A DNA stretch of 64,000 nucleotides from Acidimicrobiales bacterium (GTDB taxonomy: Bacteria > Actinomycetota > Acidimicrobiia > Acidimicrobiales > MedAcidi-G1). Below, piece by piece: positions 10,804-18,937 of this stretch (the first letter of the stretch is position 1; every line of letters begins with the position of its first letter). The DNA is taken from positions 62,001 through 126,000 of the forward strand of contig JAKURV010000001.1 in assembly GCA_022452035.1 (NCBI GenBank), in the 5' to 3' direction. Position numbers and translations under genes: made by a program. Under the pieces are notes generated by a model. It did not search any database. It was not told the DNA's origin and saw nothing but the letters and a program-made list of their open reading frames with translations.

Positions 10804-11499
10804 CTACTCGGCCACCCGCAGCGGATCGATTCGGATGCCCGGGCCCATCGTCGAGGACACCGACACCTTCTTCAGATAGCGGCCCTTAGCCGAAGAGGGC
10901 TTCAGACGCTCTAGTTCCTCGACAGCCGCTTTCAGGTTCGCCGATAGGTCCGAGGCCTCGAAGCTGGCCTTTCCTATGGGCAGGTGAACGTTGCCGAACC
11001 GGTCAGTCCGAAACTCGACCTTGCCGCCCTTGAACTCCCCTACCGCCTTGGCGACGTCGTCGGTCACCGTCCCCGACTTGGGGTTCGGCATGAGGCCACG
11101 GGGGCCCAGGGAGCGCCCCAACTTGCCGACGGCAGGCATCATGTCCGGGGTGGCGATGGCCACGTCGAAATCCAGCATGCCCCCCTCGACCTCGGCGGCC
11201 AGGTCGTCGGCTCCGACATGGTCGGCTCCCGCCTCACGGGCGGCCGCCGCAGCCTCGCCCTGGGCGAACACCGCCACCCGGACGTCTCGGCCCGTCCCCG
11301 ACGGGAGGGCCACGGTGCCTCGCACCATCTCGTCGGTCTTCCGGGGGTCAACGCCGAGTCGAATCAGCAGGTCGATGCTCTCGTCGAACTTCGCAGCGGC
11401 CAGCGAGGACACCAGACCCAGTGCCTCGGAACCCGAGTACATCTGGTCCCGGTCGAATCCGGCCGCTGCCGTGTCGTACCGCTTCCCTGACTTGCCCAT
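10804..11499 (-). CDS. rplA: 50S ribosomal protein L1
   Basis: L1 (231 residues, normal length) forms the mobile E-site stalk and represses its own operon in many bacteria. The sequence shows the two-domain L1 fold, with the conserved SLGPRGLMPNPKSGTV segment in the middle and the C-terminal SSTMGPGIRIDP motif. It starts at ATG 11497-11499. It follows rplK by a 115-bp spacer and is separated from rplJ by the candidate L10 leader. Confidence 0.97.
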   Translation of the reverse strand: MGKSGKRYDTAAAGFDRDQMYSGSEALGLVSSLAAAKFDESIDLLIRLGVDPRKTDEMVRGTVALPSGTGRDVRVAVFAQGEAAAAAREAGADHVGADDLAAEVEGGMLDFDVAIATPDMMPAVGKLGRSLGPRGLMPNPKSGTVTDDVAKAVGEFKGGKVEFRTDRFGNVHLPIGKASFEASDLSANLKAAVEELERLKPSSAKGRYLKKVSVSSTMGPGIRIDPLRVAE

Positions 11500-11614
11500 G
11501 TCGCCCTCTCCTGGCTCCCTCGTCCCAGTCGTGTCCTCCGGCGGGGCGAGGTCCTCCCCTGTCCCGGAACCGCCCAGCGGGCGGCGACTTGTGATTTGAA
11601 TCCGGTGTCGGTGC

Positions 11615-12040
11615 TTAGCCGACTGCGATACCCATGCTCCGAGCCGTTCCGGCTACCTGCAACTTGGCGCCCTCAAGGTCGATGGCGTTGAGATCGGGCA
11701 TCTTGGCTTCAGCGATTTCGGCCACCTGGTCCCAGGTGATCGATCCCGCCTGCTCACGACCGGGGTTCTCCGAAGCCTTCTCCAGGCCGGCGGCCTGACG
11801 GATGAGGAACGAGGTGGGCGGCGTCTTGGTGATGAAGGTGAACGACCGGTCCTCGTAGATGGTGATCTCCACCGGGACGATCTGGCCGCGCTTGTCCTCG
11901 GTCTTGGCGTTGTACTCCTTGCAGAAGTCCATGATGGCCACACCGTGGGGACCCAACGCCGTACCCACGGGCGGGGCCGGCGACGCCTGACCTGCGGGGA
12001 TCTGGATCTTCACCATCGCGGCGATTTGCTTCCTAGCCAT
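11615..12040 (-). CDS. rplK: 50S ribosomal protein L11
   Basis: L11 (141 residues) binds the GTPase-associated centre of 23S rRNA. The protein opens with [19 protein letters not shown] and contains the proline-rich [19 protein letters not shown] segment, which is the thiostrepton-contact region, followed by the RNA-binding C-terminal domain. It starts at ATG 12038-12040. It lies 146 bp after nusG in the conserved secE-nusG-rplK-rplA order. A leader with an L1 site may exist in the upstream spacer but I could not define one. Confidence 0.97.
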   Translation of the reverse strand: MARKQIAAMVKIQIPAGQASPAPPVGTALGPHGVAIMDFCKEYNAKTEDKRGQIVPVEITIYEDRSFTFITKTPPTSFLIRQAAGLEKASENPGREQAGSITWDQVAEIAEAKMPDLNAIDLEGAKLQVAGTARSMGIAVG

Positions 12041-12186
12041 GGTTCTCTGCTCGTGTCTCGTTGTACTACGTCGGTCCGGGACGCCGGGTCTCGGTCATCG
12101 ACCACCGGGGTCGATGGGGGGAACGGTCAAGTCTGGTGCGACGCTCAACGATCGGCAACCTCGGTGAACCGTCGCGCCGGTCTCCT

Positions 12187-13014
12187 CTAAAGCTGGGCGA
12201 CCTGGGCGAACTCCAACTCGACCGGAGTCTCACGGCCGAAGATGTTGACCAGCACCTTGACCTTTAGCTGATCCTCGTTGATCTCCACGATGGCGCCGGA
12301 GAAGTCGGCGAACGGCCCCTCCTTGACCCGGACCGTCTCACCCACACCGAACCCGAAGCGTGCCTTGGACCGCTTGGGCACCACGGCCTCAGACTCGTCG
12401 GCCACCGGGAGGAAGGTCTCTACCTCACGCCGGCCCAACTTGGACGGCTTACCCCCCGCCCCGACGAAGTTCACAATCCCCGGGGTGTCTCGGATCACGC
12501 TCCAGGCCTCGTCATCGAGGTGGCAGCGCACCAGCAGGTAGCCGGGGAAGACCTTCTTGGAGACAGTGACCTTCTTACCGCTACGGAACTCGTCGACGTC
12601 CTCCATCGGGATCTCGACCTCGAGGATGCGATCCTCGAGGTGCATCGACGTGGTGCGGGCCTGGAGGTTCTGCTTGACCTTCTTCTCGTAGCCCGACTGA
12701 GTGTGGACCACGTACCAGCCGCCGGGACGGTCGTAGGCGCTTTCCCGCACGGGAGCCGGCTCCCCGTCTCCGTCTCCGTCGAACAGATCGTCCTCGTCGA
12801 GCACCTCGACCACCGGCTCGTCGGCGGCCGGGGCGTCGGGCTCGGACGGGGCGTCACCGGTGGGCAGCAGGTCAGCAGCCGCGTCAGTGGTGAGGCCGCC
12901 TTCGGGCACCTCGTCAACGACCGCAACGGTCTGTTCGACCGTACCGGTGGGTAGGAGATCGGCTGCCACGTCGACGACGTCGGTGGTGGCTTCGGGTTCT
13001 TCGGTGGTGCTCAT
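12187..13014 (-). CDS. nusG: Transcription elongation/antitermination factor NusG, extended N-terminus
   Basis: NusG bridges RNA polymerase to Rho or the ribosome. The NGN domain starts near residue 99 (GGWYVVHTQSGYEKKVKQNL) and runs to about 205. The KOW domain near residues 220-260 (VGETVRVKEGPFADFSGAIV) ends with VELEFAQVAQL. About 98 residues precede the NGN domain. They are acidic, Pro/Ala-rich, and contain AADLLPTG twice (residues 17-24 and 46-53). Actinobacterial NusG often has an extension, but this is longer than the roughly 50 residues I recall for Mycobacterium. The ATG overlaps the secE stop (ATGA), so translation is coupled. Confidence 0.95.
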   Translation of the reverse strand: MSTTEEPEATTDVVDVAADLLPTGTVEQTVAVVDEVPEGGLTTDAAADLLPTGDAPSEPDAPAADEPVVEVLDEDDLFDGDGDGEPAPVRESAYDRPGGWYVVHTQSGYEKKVKQNLQARTTSMHLEDRILEVEIPMEDVDEFRSGKKVTVSKKVFPGYLLVRCHLDDEAWSVIRDTPGIVNFVGAGGKPSKLGRREVETFLPVADESEAVVPKRSKARFGFGVGETVRVKEGPFADFSGAIVEINEDQLKVKVLVNIFGRETPVELEFAQVAQL

Positions 13015-13307
13015 CAGACGTCGAACAGCTCCAGGACGGACTGGGAGAAGATCCAGTCGAGGCCGGCTACCACGGCCGTGATGGCAAGGATGGTGATGAT
13101 GACCACCGTGGTGTAGTTACCGGTCTCCGAACGTGACGGCCAGGCGACCTTGCGCAACTCGGCACGGACCTCGCGACTGAACTGGGCGATCCCGGTCCGC
13201 TCCTCAGCAGGACGCTGCTGCTGGCGACGCTGGCGGATCGGCTCGCCGTCGGCGTCGACCTCCCCCTGACGCTGCAGCATGCGCTTCTGCTCGCGGTTCA
13301 TCGACAT
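13014..13307 (-). CDS. secE: Preprotein translocase subunit SecE
   Basis: SecE clamps the SecYEG channel. The 97-residue protein has a charged cytosolic N-terminus (NREQKRMLQRQGEVD), the amphipathic segment RAELRKVAWPSRSETGNYT that is the SecE signature, and one C-terminal membrane helix (TVVIITILAITAVVAGLDWI). It starts at ATG 13305-13307; an ATG two codons later is possible. The long charged N-terminus is normal for actinobacteria. Confidence 0.95.
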   Translation of the reverse strand: MSMNREQKRMLQRQGEVDADGEPIRQRRQQQRPAEERTGIAQFSREVRAELRKVAWPSRSETGNYTTVVIITILAITAVVAGLDWIFSQSVLELFDV

Positions 13308-13413
13308 TGTCGGGCCTCGGATCGAGTATCGGAACGGTAGGTCAGGCTATTGGCGGTACGGACGACGCGCGCCCAGGCGGGATAAGGATAAACGGACACG
13401 GCGACCGGTCTTG

Positions 13414-13486
13414 CAGGGCAGGAGGGACTCGAACCCCCAACCGCCGGTTTTGGAGACCGGTGCTCTACCAATTGAGCCACTGCCCT
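13414..13486 (-). tRNA. tRNA-Trp (anticodon CCA)
   Basis: The minus strand folds as a full cloverleaf. The acceptor stem is AGGGCAG/CTGCCCT and the anticodon stem-loop is CCGGT-CTCCAAA-ACCGG, giving anticodon CCA. The T loop is GGTTCGAGTC. The discriminator is G and the CCA end is not fully encoded. It lies about 106 bp upstream of secE, the widely conserved trpT-secE-nusG arrangement. Confidence 0.97.
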
Positions 13487-13587
13487 GAGTCCCGACCTCC
13501 GACCCGGAGTCGGAATCGGGGGGCGGTAGGAGCGAAGGTTACCAGCGGCCTCTGACCATCCCCTCGTGGGGACGGACCTGAACCCGA

Positions 13588-13612
13588 CGACCGGCTACTG
13601 GACTGCCGGTCG
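13588..13612 (-). terminator. Hairpin after rpmG
   Basis: An 8-bp perfect inverted repeat (CGACCGGC at 13588-13595, GCCGGTCG at 13605-13612, 9-nt loop) starts about 9 nt beyond the rpmG stop. No U tract follows, so termination is uncertain. A second imperfect hairpin at 13491-13520 lies just ahead of tRNA-Trp. Confidence 0.4.
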
Positions 13613-13620
13613 GAGAACAC

Positions 13621-13782
13621 TCAGCGCGTCTCCTTGTGATCCACGTGGCTACGGCACCAACGGCAGTATTTCTTTAGCTCGATGCGCTCGCGTGTGTTCG
13701 CCTTGGACTTGGTGGTGATGTAGTTCCGGCGCTTGCACTCCTGGCACTCCAGGGTGACCTGTGTTCGCTTGTCGGACGCCAT
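13621..13782 (-). CDS. rpmG: 50S ribosomal protein L33
   Basis: The 53-residue protein ([20 protein letters not shown]..., ending HVDHKETR) is L33 of the zinc-binding (C+) type, with two CxxC pairs (CQEC and CRWC). I start it at ATG 13780-13782; the frame stays open upstream through the tRNA genes, but that extension is not protein-like. It sits between tRNA-Met/tRNA-Thr and tRNA-Trp. Mycobacterium has the same order with hadABC inserted after rpmG; no hadABC genes are present here. Confidence 0.95.
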   Translation of the reverse strand: MASDKRTQVTLECQECKRRNYITTKSKANTRERIELKKYCRWCRSHVDHKETR

Positions 13783-13857
13783 GTCGGCTTCGCTCCTTCG
13801 GTGGCCCTCCGTGGCGGGCACTTTGTCGTATCGGCCACTGGCTCGAGCCGATGCTTG

Positions 13858-13931
13858 TAGCGACGGACAGATTCGAACTGTCGACCTCTCGATTATGAGT
13901 CGAGCGCTCTCACCAGCTGAGCTACGTCGCC
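13858..13931 (-). tRNA. tRNA-Met (anticodon CAT, elongator type)
   Basis: The acceptor stem is GGCGACG/CGTCGCT (one G-T pair). The D arm is TAGCTCAGCTGGTGAGAGC, the anticodon stem-loop is CTCGA-CTCATAA-TCGAG and the T arm is ACAGTTCGAATCTGT. The paired 1:72 position and the lack of three G-C pairs in the anticodon stem point to an elongator rather than an initiator. CCA is not encoded. Confidence 0.94.
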
Positions 13932-13935
13932 AGCG

Positions 13936-14008
13936 AGCTCCCTGACAGAATCGAACTGTCGACCTTCTCCTTACCATGGAGACGCTCTGCCGACTGAGCT
14001 AAGGGAGC
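13936..14008 (-). tRNA. tRNA-Thr (anticodon GGT)
   Basis: The acceptor stem is GCTCCCT/AGGGAGC, the anticodon stem-loop is TCTCC-ATGGTAA-GGAGA and the T arm contains GGTTCGATTC-like sequence (AGTTCGATTCT). The discriminator base is T and CCA is not encoded. Only 4 nt separate it from tRNA-Met, so the two are probably co-transcribed with rpmG. Confidence 0.94.
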
Positions 14009-14142
14009 CTGACCACCTCGCGATGGCCGGGCACAAGGATGCCACGCGATCCGGCCTTTCCCACCGCCGATAGCCGTCGCCGCAAGCCTCGCGGGTCCTG
14101 GTCCGCCCCGTCCCCGCCCGGCCGCAAGGTACCGTCGGCCCC

Positions 14143-14637
14143 ATGGAGATCCGGCTTGCCGGGTCCGGCGACACAGAGGCGATCCGGGCCATTTACAACC
14201 ACGAAGTGATCACCTCGACGGCCACCTTCGACCTGGTGGAACGCAGCCTCGAGGACCAGAAAGAATGGTTGGCCGCTCGAGCCGGTGCGTTCAGCGTGCT
14301 GGTAGCCGAGATCGACGACGAGGTGGCCGGGTTCGCCTCGCTGTCACCGTTCCGCGAACGGGCCGCCTACCGCAGCACAGTGGAGAACTCCGTCTACGTG
14401 GCCGCCGACCACCGGGGCCGCGGCGTCGCCGACCGGCTCCTGGGGAACCTCTTGGAGGTGGCCCGCACCAGCGGCTTTCACTCAGTAATCGCCCGGATCG
14501 GTGGGAACAACGAGGCCAGCACAGCCCTGCACGCCAAGCACGGCTTCCGCGAGGTAGGGGTGGAACGCCAGGTGGGGCGCAAGTTCGGGCGCTGGCAGGA
14601 CGTCACGGTCATGCAGGTTGTCTTCGACGAAGCCTGA
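14143..14637 (+). CDS. GNAT N-acetyltransferase, phosphinothricin-acetyltransferase-like
   Basis: This 164-residue GCN5-related acetyltransferase transfers acetyl from acetyl-CoA to an amine. The acetyl-CoA-binding motif A is VYVAADHRGRGVADRLL (about residues 85-101). The IRLAGSGDTEAIRAIYNH opening and the C-terminal HGFREVGVERQVGRKFGRWQ are typical of the Pat/Bar/YncA-like subgroup, whose members acetylate phosphinothricin, methionine sulfoximine or related amino acids. The true substrate cannot be read from sequence. It is the only plus-strand gene in this block, lies between tRNA genes, and starts at ATG 14143 without a clear ribosome-binding site. Confidence 0.85.
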   Translation: MEIRLAGSGDTEAIRAIYNHEVITSTATFDLVERSLEDQKEWLAARAGAFSVLVAEIDDEVAGFASLSPFRERAAYRSTVENSVYVAADHRGRGVADRLLGNLLEVARTSGFHSVIARIGGNNEASTALHAKHGFREVGVERQVGRKFGRWQDVTVMQVVFDEA

Positions 14638-14718
14638 CCCGACGGATCAGGCTTCCCAGCGGTCAGAACCCGGGACAGCGGCGGGCCCGCCAAAGCGGAC
14701 CCGCCCACATACCTCGTC

Positions 14719-14803
14719 TGGTGGGCCGGGGAGGATTTGAACCTCCGAAGGCAATGCCGACGGGTTTACAGCCCGTTCCCTTTGGCCACTCGGGCACCGA
14801 CCC
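14719..14803 (-). tRNA. tRNA-Tyr (anticodon GTA), CCA encoded
   Basis: This is a type II tRNA with a long variable arm. The acceptor stem is GGGTCGG/CCGGCCC (one T-G wobble), the anticodon stem-loop is ACGGGCTGTAAACCCGT and the variable arm follows. The T arm is GGAGGTTCAAATCCTCC. The mature part is 14722-14803 and CCA is encoded at 14719-14721, unlike the other three tRNAs here. Confidence 0.95.
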
Positions 14804-14891
14804 AGGAGAAGGGAAGGCTATCCACGCCCCCAAGTCTCCCCTACCGGATCCCCCGCCCGGACGGCTCGCGCCAACTGGATAGGGTGCGCGC

Positions 14892-15380
14892 ATGCCGAGT
14901 TTCGACGTCGTGTCCGAAATCGATCTCCAGGAGGTCCGCAACGCCGTAGACCAGGCAGCCCGTGAGGTCCGTACCCGGTTTGACTTCAAGGGGACCGACT
15001 CCGTCGTGGAGCTCCAAGACGGTGCCATCAAGTTGGAGTCCTCCACCGAAGACCGTCTGGCCGCCCTGGTCGTCGTTCTGGAAGAGAAGTTGGTCCGCCG
15101 GAAGGTCTCGCTGAAGTCCCTGAACTGGGGCACAGTGGACGAGGCCAGCGGCGGCCGGTCCCGCCAGTTGGCCGGGCTCCAGGCGGGTATCGACTCTGAC
15201 CGGGCCCGAACGCTAAACCGGACCATCAAGGACCTGGGCCTCAAGGGGATCCAGTCCCAGACCCAGGGTGATCAGGTACGGGTGACGGGAAAGAAAAGGG
15301 ACGCACTGCAGGAGGTCATCGCGGCGCTCAAGGCCGCTGACCTGGGAATCCCCCTCCAGTTCACCAACTTCCGGGACTGA
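14892..15380 (+). CDS. yajQ: YajQ family nucleotide-binding protein
   Basis: The 162-residue protein matches the YajQ/UPF0234 family along its whole length: MPSFDVVSEIDLQEVRNAVDQA, RFDFKGTDSVVEL, RDALQEVIAALKAADLGIPLQFTNFRD. YajQ proteins have tandem ferredoxin-like folds and bind nucleotides; c-di-GMP binding is reported for the Xanthomonas member. The cellular role here is unknown. It starts at ATG 14892 and is convergent with htpX. Confidence 0.93.
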   Translation: MPSFDVVSEIDLQEVRNAVDQAAREVRTRFDFKGTDSVVELQDGAIKLESSTEDRLAALVVVLEEKLVRRKVSLKSLNWGTVDEASGGRSRQLAGLQAGIDSDRARTLNRTIKDLGLKGIQSQTQGDQVRVTGKKRDALQEVIAALKAADLGIPLQFTNFRD

Positions 15381-15418
15381 CGCCGGACAGGAAACCACGG
15401 CCAACGGTCGGACGGCGG

Positions 15419-16291
15419 TCAGCGGACAATCGGGCCGGTGCTCCAGTCGCCGGTCCGCAGCCGTGCGATGCGCTCCTCGGCCGGTGGGTGAGTCGAGAAC
15501 ATGCGGGAACCACCACCCCCTCGGGCCTGGGCCCGCAGGGGATCCACGATGTAGGCCGAGGCCTGATTGGGATCTACGCCGGACGGGATCCGACCCGCTG
15601 CCATCTGGAGCTTCTCCAACGCCCGGGCCAACGGCTCACCGTCGCCAATCAGGCGGGCCGCTGAGGCGTCGGCCTGGAACTCCCTGCTCCGGCTGATGGC
15701 CGCCTGAATCATCATGGCGGCCATCGGGGCAAGGATTGCGAAGGCGATCCCGCCAATCGGGTTGCGGCCCCGATCACGACCACCTCCTCCGAACATGGCG
15801 GCGAACATCGCCATGCGGGCGATCATTGTGATGGCCATGCCGATGGTGGCGGCCACCGACCCGATGAGGATGTCGCGGTGGCGAACGTGCATGAGTTCGT
15901 GGGCAAGCACGCCCCGGACCTCCGTCCTGTCCAGCATTTCGAGCAGCCCGCGGGTGACGGCCACCGCGGCGTGGTCCGGATTGCGGCCGGTAGCAAAAGC
16001 ATTGGGCTGCGGGTTGGGCGTGACGTAGAGCTTCGGCATCGGTAGGTCCGCCGCTGTTGAGAGCTCCCGCATGATGCGGTGGTACTCGGGGTACTCCACC
16101 GGATCGGCTGGCACCGCCTTGGCTGAAGCGATAGCGATGCGGTCGCTGAACCAGTACGAGCCACCGACGAAGGCCAGGCCCAGGGCCATGCCGAAGACCA
16201 TCCCGCCGTTGCCTCCGATGGCACCACCCACGACGATGAATAGGCCTCCTAAGAGGGCCAGAAGAGCGAAGGTCTTGGCTGTGTTCAACAT
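15419..16291 (-). CDS. htpX: Membrane zinc metalloprotease HtpX (M48 family)
   Basis: HtpX degrades misfolded membrane proteins. The 290-residue protein has two N-terminal membrane helices ([20 protein letters not shown] and [15 protein letters not shown]). The catalytic [10 protein letters not shown] zinc motif (HExxH) is near residue 135, followed by two further hydrophobic segments and [13 protein letters not shown], which supplies the third zinc ligand. The best-conserved start is ATG 16289-16291. An upstream ATG (16325-16327) would add 12 residues and has no better ribosome-binding site; GAGGAG lies 12 nt before the chosen start. Confidence 0.93.
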   Translation of the reverse strand: MLNTAKTFALLALLGGLFIVVGGAIGGNGGMVFGMALGLAFVGGSYWFSDRIAIASAKAVPADPVEYPEYHRIMRELSTAADLPMPKLYVTPNPQPNAFATGRNPDHAAVAVTRGLLEMLDRTEVRGVLAHELMHVRHRDILIGSVAATIGMAITMIARMAMFAAMFGGGGRDRGRNPIGGIAFAILAPMAAMMIQAAISRSREFQADASAARLIGDGEPLARALEKLQMAAGRIPSGVDPNQASAYIVDPLRAQARGGGGSRMFSTHPPAEERIARLRTGDWSTGPIVR

Positions 16292-16380
16292 GGGAAGGGC
16301 GTGCTCCTCGTCTGATTGGAGGTCCATGGTACGGCGGCGACCCGCCCGCCGGAACGCGCCGGCCACCGACCGAGCAGCGA

Positions 16381-16812
16381 TCAGAGGTCGTAGTAGCCGG
16401 AGTGTAGGTAGACCGTCGGGACCCCCGCCGACCGGTACATCTCGGCGTTGCGGGGGTCGTCGTCCACGGCCAACTCCACCTGGTGGCCGTCGGCCCGCAG
16501 CCCGGCCAGGGCGGTGGCCTTCACATCCGGTGAGCTGCGGTGGTCGCCGTCGGCGCGCATGACCAGCATGTCCCATCCCACGCTGTGGTGGTCCAGCCAC
16601 GCCGTCGTGGTGTCGACCAAGCGGGCCGGACGGGCCGTCAGCAAGATGGTCGTGCGGCCACCCACCAAGTGCTCCACGAGGCGAATCCCCTCCGGGATCG
16701 GAGGGTCAGTGACTGTCGCCTCAAAGAAGCGGTCCCAGGCCCGGGTCTCGCCGGCCAGCAGGTGCTGACGCCCCGAGGCGTCGGACAGCACTCCATCGAC
16801 GTCGACCACCAC
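16381..16812 (-). CDS. Small HAD-superfamily hydrolase, polynucleotide-kinase 3'-phosphatase-like
   Basis: This 143-residue protein has the HAD motif I near its start ([13 protein letters not shown]), motif II in [16 protein letters not shown] and the acidic motif [12 protein letters not shown]. The compact, capless layout resembles the phosphatase domain of T4 polynucleotide kinase and stand-alone bacterial relatives. The substrate is not predictable. The start is GTG 16810-16812, immediately before the motif I strand; no upstream in-frame start exists before a stop. It lies 54 bp after acs and may be co-transcribed. Confidence 0.75.
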   Translation of the reverse strand: MVVDVDGVLSDASGRQHLLAGETRAWDRFFEATVTDPPIPEGIRLVEHLVGGRTTILLTARPARLVDTTTAWLDHHSVGWDMLVMRADGDHRSSPDVKATALAGLRADGHQVELAVDDDPRNAEMYRSAGVPTVYLHSGYYDL

Positions 16813-16866
16813 TGCGGGCCCGCGGGCCCCTGGACGAGTCCCGGGGAAGTGAACGGCTTCCGTGGC

Positions 16867-18861
16867 TCAGTCCTCCTGTGGGGACTCGGCGGCCCGGATT
16901 CGGATCTCGTCGACCACACCCGAGTCGGCCAGAGTCGTCGTGTCACCCAGGTCTCGTCCCTCGGCCACGTCGCGCAGCAGCCGGCGCATGATCTTCCCGC
17001 TCCGGGTCTTGGGCAGGTCGGGTACCAAGACCACGGCCTTGGGTCGGGCGATGGGTCCCAGCTTGGTGGCCACGTGGGCCCGGACCTCCTCGCCCAGCTC
17101 GGTCGACGCCTCATGGGTCCCCCTCAGGATGACGTAGCCCACGATGGCCTGACCGGTGGTGTCGTCGGTGGCCCCCACCACGGCCGCCTCGGCCACCGCT
17201 GGGTGGTCAACGAGGGCCGACTCCACTTCGGTGGTCGAAATGCGGTGGCCGGACACGTTCATCACGTCGTCCACCCGACCTAGGAGCCACAGGTAGCCGT
17301 CCTCGTCCAGTTTGGCGCCGTCACCGGCGAAGTACCGGCCCTCGAACCGTGACCAGTAGGTCTCGGTGTAACGCTCCGGGTCACCCCAGATGCCCCGCAG
17401 CATCGACGGCCACGGCCGGGTGATGGTCAGGTAGCCACCCCCCTGGGCCACCGGGTGGCCTGCGTCGTCGACCAGCTCGGCGAACACCCCGGGAATGGGT
17501 TGGCAGGCGGAGCCCGGCTTGGTGGTCGTGACACCGGGCAGTGGGCTGATCATGTGGCCGCCGGTCTCGGTCTGCCACCAGGTGTCCACGATGGGGCACG
17601 ACGACCCTCCGATGTGGGTGTGGTACCAAATCCAGGCCTCAGGGTTGATGGGCTCGCCCACCGTACCCAGCACCCGCAGCGAGGACAGGTCGTGGGCCGA
17701 CGGCTCGGCCGTTCCCCATTTCATGAAGGTCCGGATCGCCGTCGGGGCGGTATACAGCTGGGTAACCCCGTAGCGCTCGATGATGTCCCACAGCCGATCC
17801 CGGGGCCATGAGGACCGGTCGCCGGTACGGAACTCGGGAAGCGGGGTGTCCGGAGTGCCCTCGTACATAACCGAGGTACACCCGTTAGCCAGCGGGCCGT
17901 AGACGATGTAGCTGTGCCCGGTCACCCAGCCGATGTCGGCCGCGCACCAGTAGACGTCCTCGTCGGCCCGGATGTCGAAAACCGTCCGGTGGGTGTAGGC
18001 CACCTGGGTCAGGTAGCCGCCGGTGGTGTGCATGATGCCCTTGGGCTTGGCCGTGGTCCCTGACGTGTACAGCAGGTACAGCAACTGCTCGGAGTCCATA
18101 GGTTCGGCCGGACAGTCGCTTGAGGCCCCGGCCATCAGGTCGTGCCACCAGAGGTCGCGGCCCTCGACCATCGTCACCTCGGTGTCGCACCTGTTGACGA
18201 CCACCACGTGTTCCACCGACGGGGCGCCGGATTCTAGGGCGGCGTCCACGTTGACCTTCAGGGCCGACGGCTCGCCACGGCGGTAGCCGGCATCGGCGGT
18301 GATGACCAGCCGGGCCTCGGCGTCCTCGCAGCGATCCACGATGGAATCGGGGGAGAAACCGCCAAAGACCACGCTGTGGGCTACCCCGATACGGGTGCAG
18401 GCCAGCATGGCCACCGGTAGCTCGGGGATCATCGGCATGTAGATAGCGACCCGGTCGCCACGCTCTAGGCCCAGCCCATTCAGGACGTTGGCGAACCGGC
18501 AGACCTCGTCCAGTAGATCGGCGTAGGTGATCTCCCGGGTGTCGCCCGGCTCCCCCTCCCAGAAGTAGGCAATGCGGTCGCCCAGGCCAGCCTCCACATG
18601 CCGGTCCAGGCAGTTGACCGACATGTTCAGCTTCCCTCCGACGAACCACTGGGCGAAAGGGAGGTCCCATTCCAGGGTGGTGTGGAAGTCCTCGTCCCAG
18701 GTGAGCAGCTCGCGGGCCTGTCGGGCCCAGAAGGCCTCGTAGTCGGCAGCTGCCTCCTCGTGGTGCGAGGTATCGCTGAGTGCTGCTGCGGCGGTGAACT
18801 GCTCGGACGGCGGGAACGTCCGGTCCTCGACGTAGTAGTCCTCGATGGTCGGTTCGCCCAT
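16867..18861 (-). CDS. acsA: Acetyl-CoA synthetase (AMP-forming)
   Basis: The 664-residue enzyme converts acetate, ATP and CoA to acetyl-CoA, AMP and PPi. The AMP-binding P-loop is YTSGTTAKPKGIMHTTGG (about residue 260) and the adenylate motif WWQTETGGHMISPLPG is near residue 415. The hinge is YLWLLGRVDDVMNVSGHRIST. The acetylatable lysine motif PKTRSGKIMRRLLR sits near the C-terminus, so control by lysine acetylation is plausible. Length and motifs are those of Acs rather than other acyl-CoA ligases. It starts at ATG 18859-18861, 76 bp after the methyltransferase gene. Confidence 0.95.
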   Translation of the reverse strand: MGEPTIEDYYVEDRTFPPSEQFTAAAALSDTSHHEEAAADYEAFWARQARELLTWDEDFHTTLEWDLPFAQWFVGGKLNMSVNCLDRHVEAGLGDRIAYFWEGEPGDTREITYADLLDEVCRFANVLNGLGLERGDRVAIYMPMIPELPVAMLACTRIGVAHSVVFGGFSPDSIVDRCEDAEARLVITADAGYRRGEPSALKVNVDAALESGAPSVEHVVVVNRCDTEVTMVEGRDLWWHDLMAGASSDCPAEPMDSEQLLYLLYTSGTTAKPKGIMHTTGGYLTQVAYTHRTVFDIRADEDVYWCAADIGWVTGHSYIVYGPLANGCTSVMYEGTPDTPLPEFRTGDRSSWPRDRLWDIIERYGVTQLYTAPTAIRTFMKWGTAEPSAHDLSSLRVLGTVGEPINPEAWIWYHTHIGGSSCPIVDTWWQTETGGHMISPLPGVTTTKPGSACQPIPGVFAELVDDAGHPVAQGGGYLTITRPWPSMLRGIWGDPERYTETYWSRFEGRYFAGDGAKLDEDGYLWLLGRVDDVMNVSGHRISTTEVESALVDHPAVAEAAVVGATDDTTGQAIVGYVILRGTHEASTELGEEVRAHVATKLGPIARPKAVVLVPDLPKTRSGKIMRRLLRDVAEGRDLGDTTTLADSGVVDEIRIRAAESPQED

Positions 18862-18937
18862 GTCGCCCCCGTGGTTCCCTGCCAGCCTTCCGTGGCTCCG
18901 GCCGGGGACCGGACCCTAGTCAGCGACGGTCGTCCGG

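Noticed and set aside
13783-13977. N-terminal extension of L33 across the tRNA-Met gene.
   Set aside because: The frame crosses a well-formed tRNA, and L33 is complete from ATG 13780-13782.
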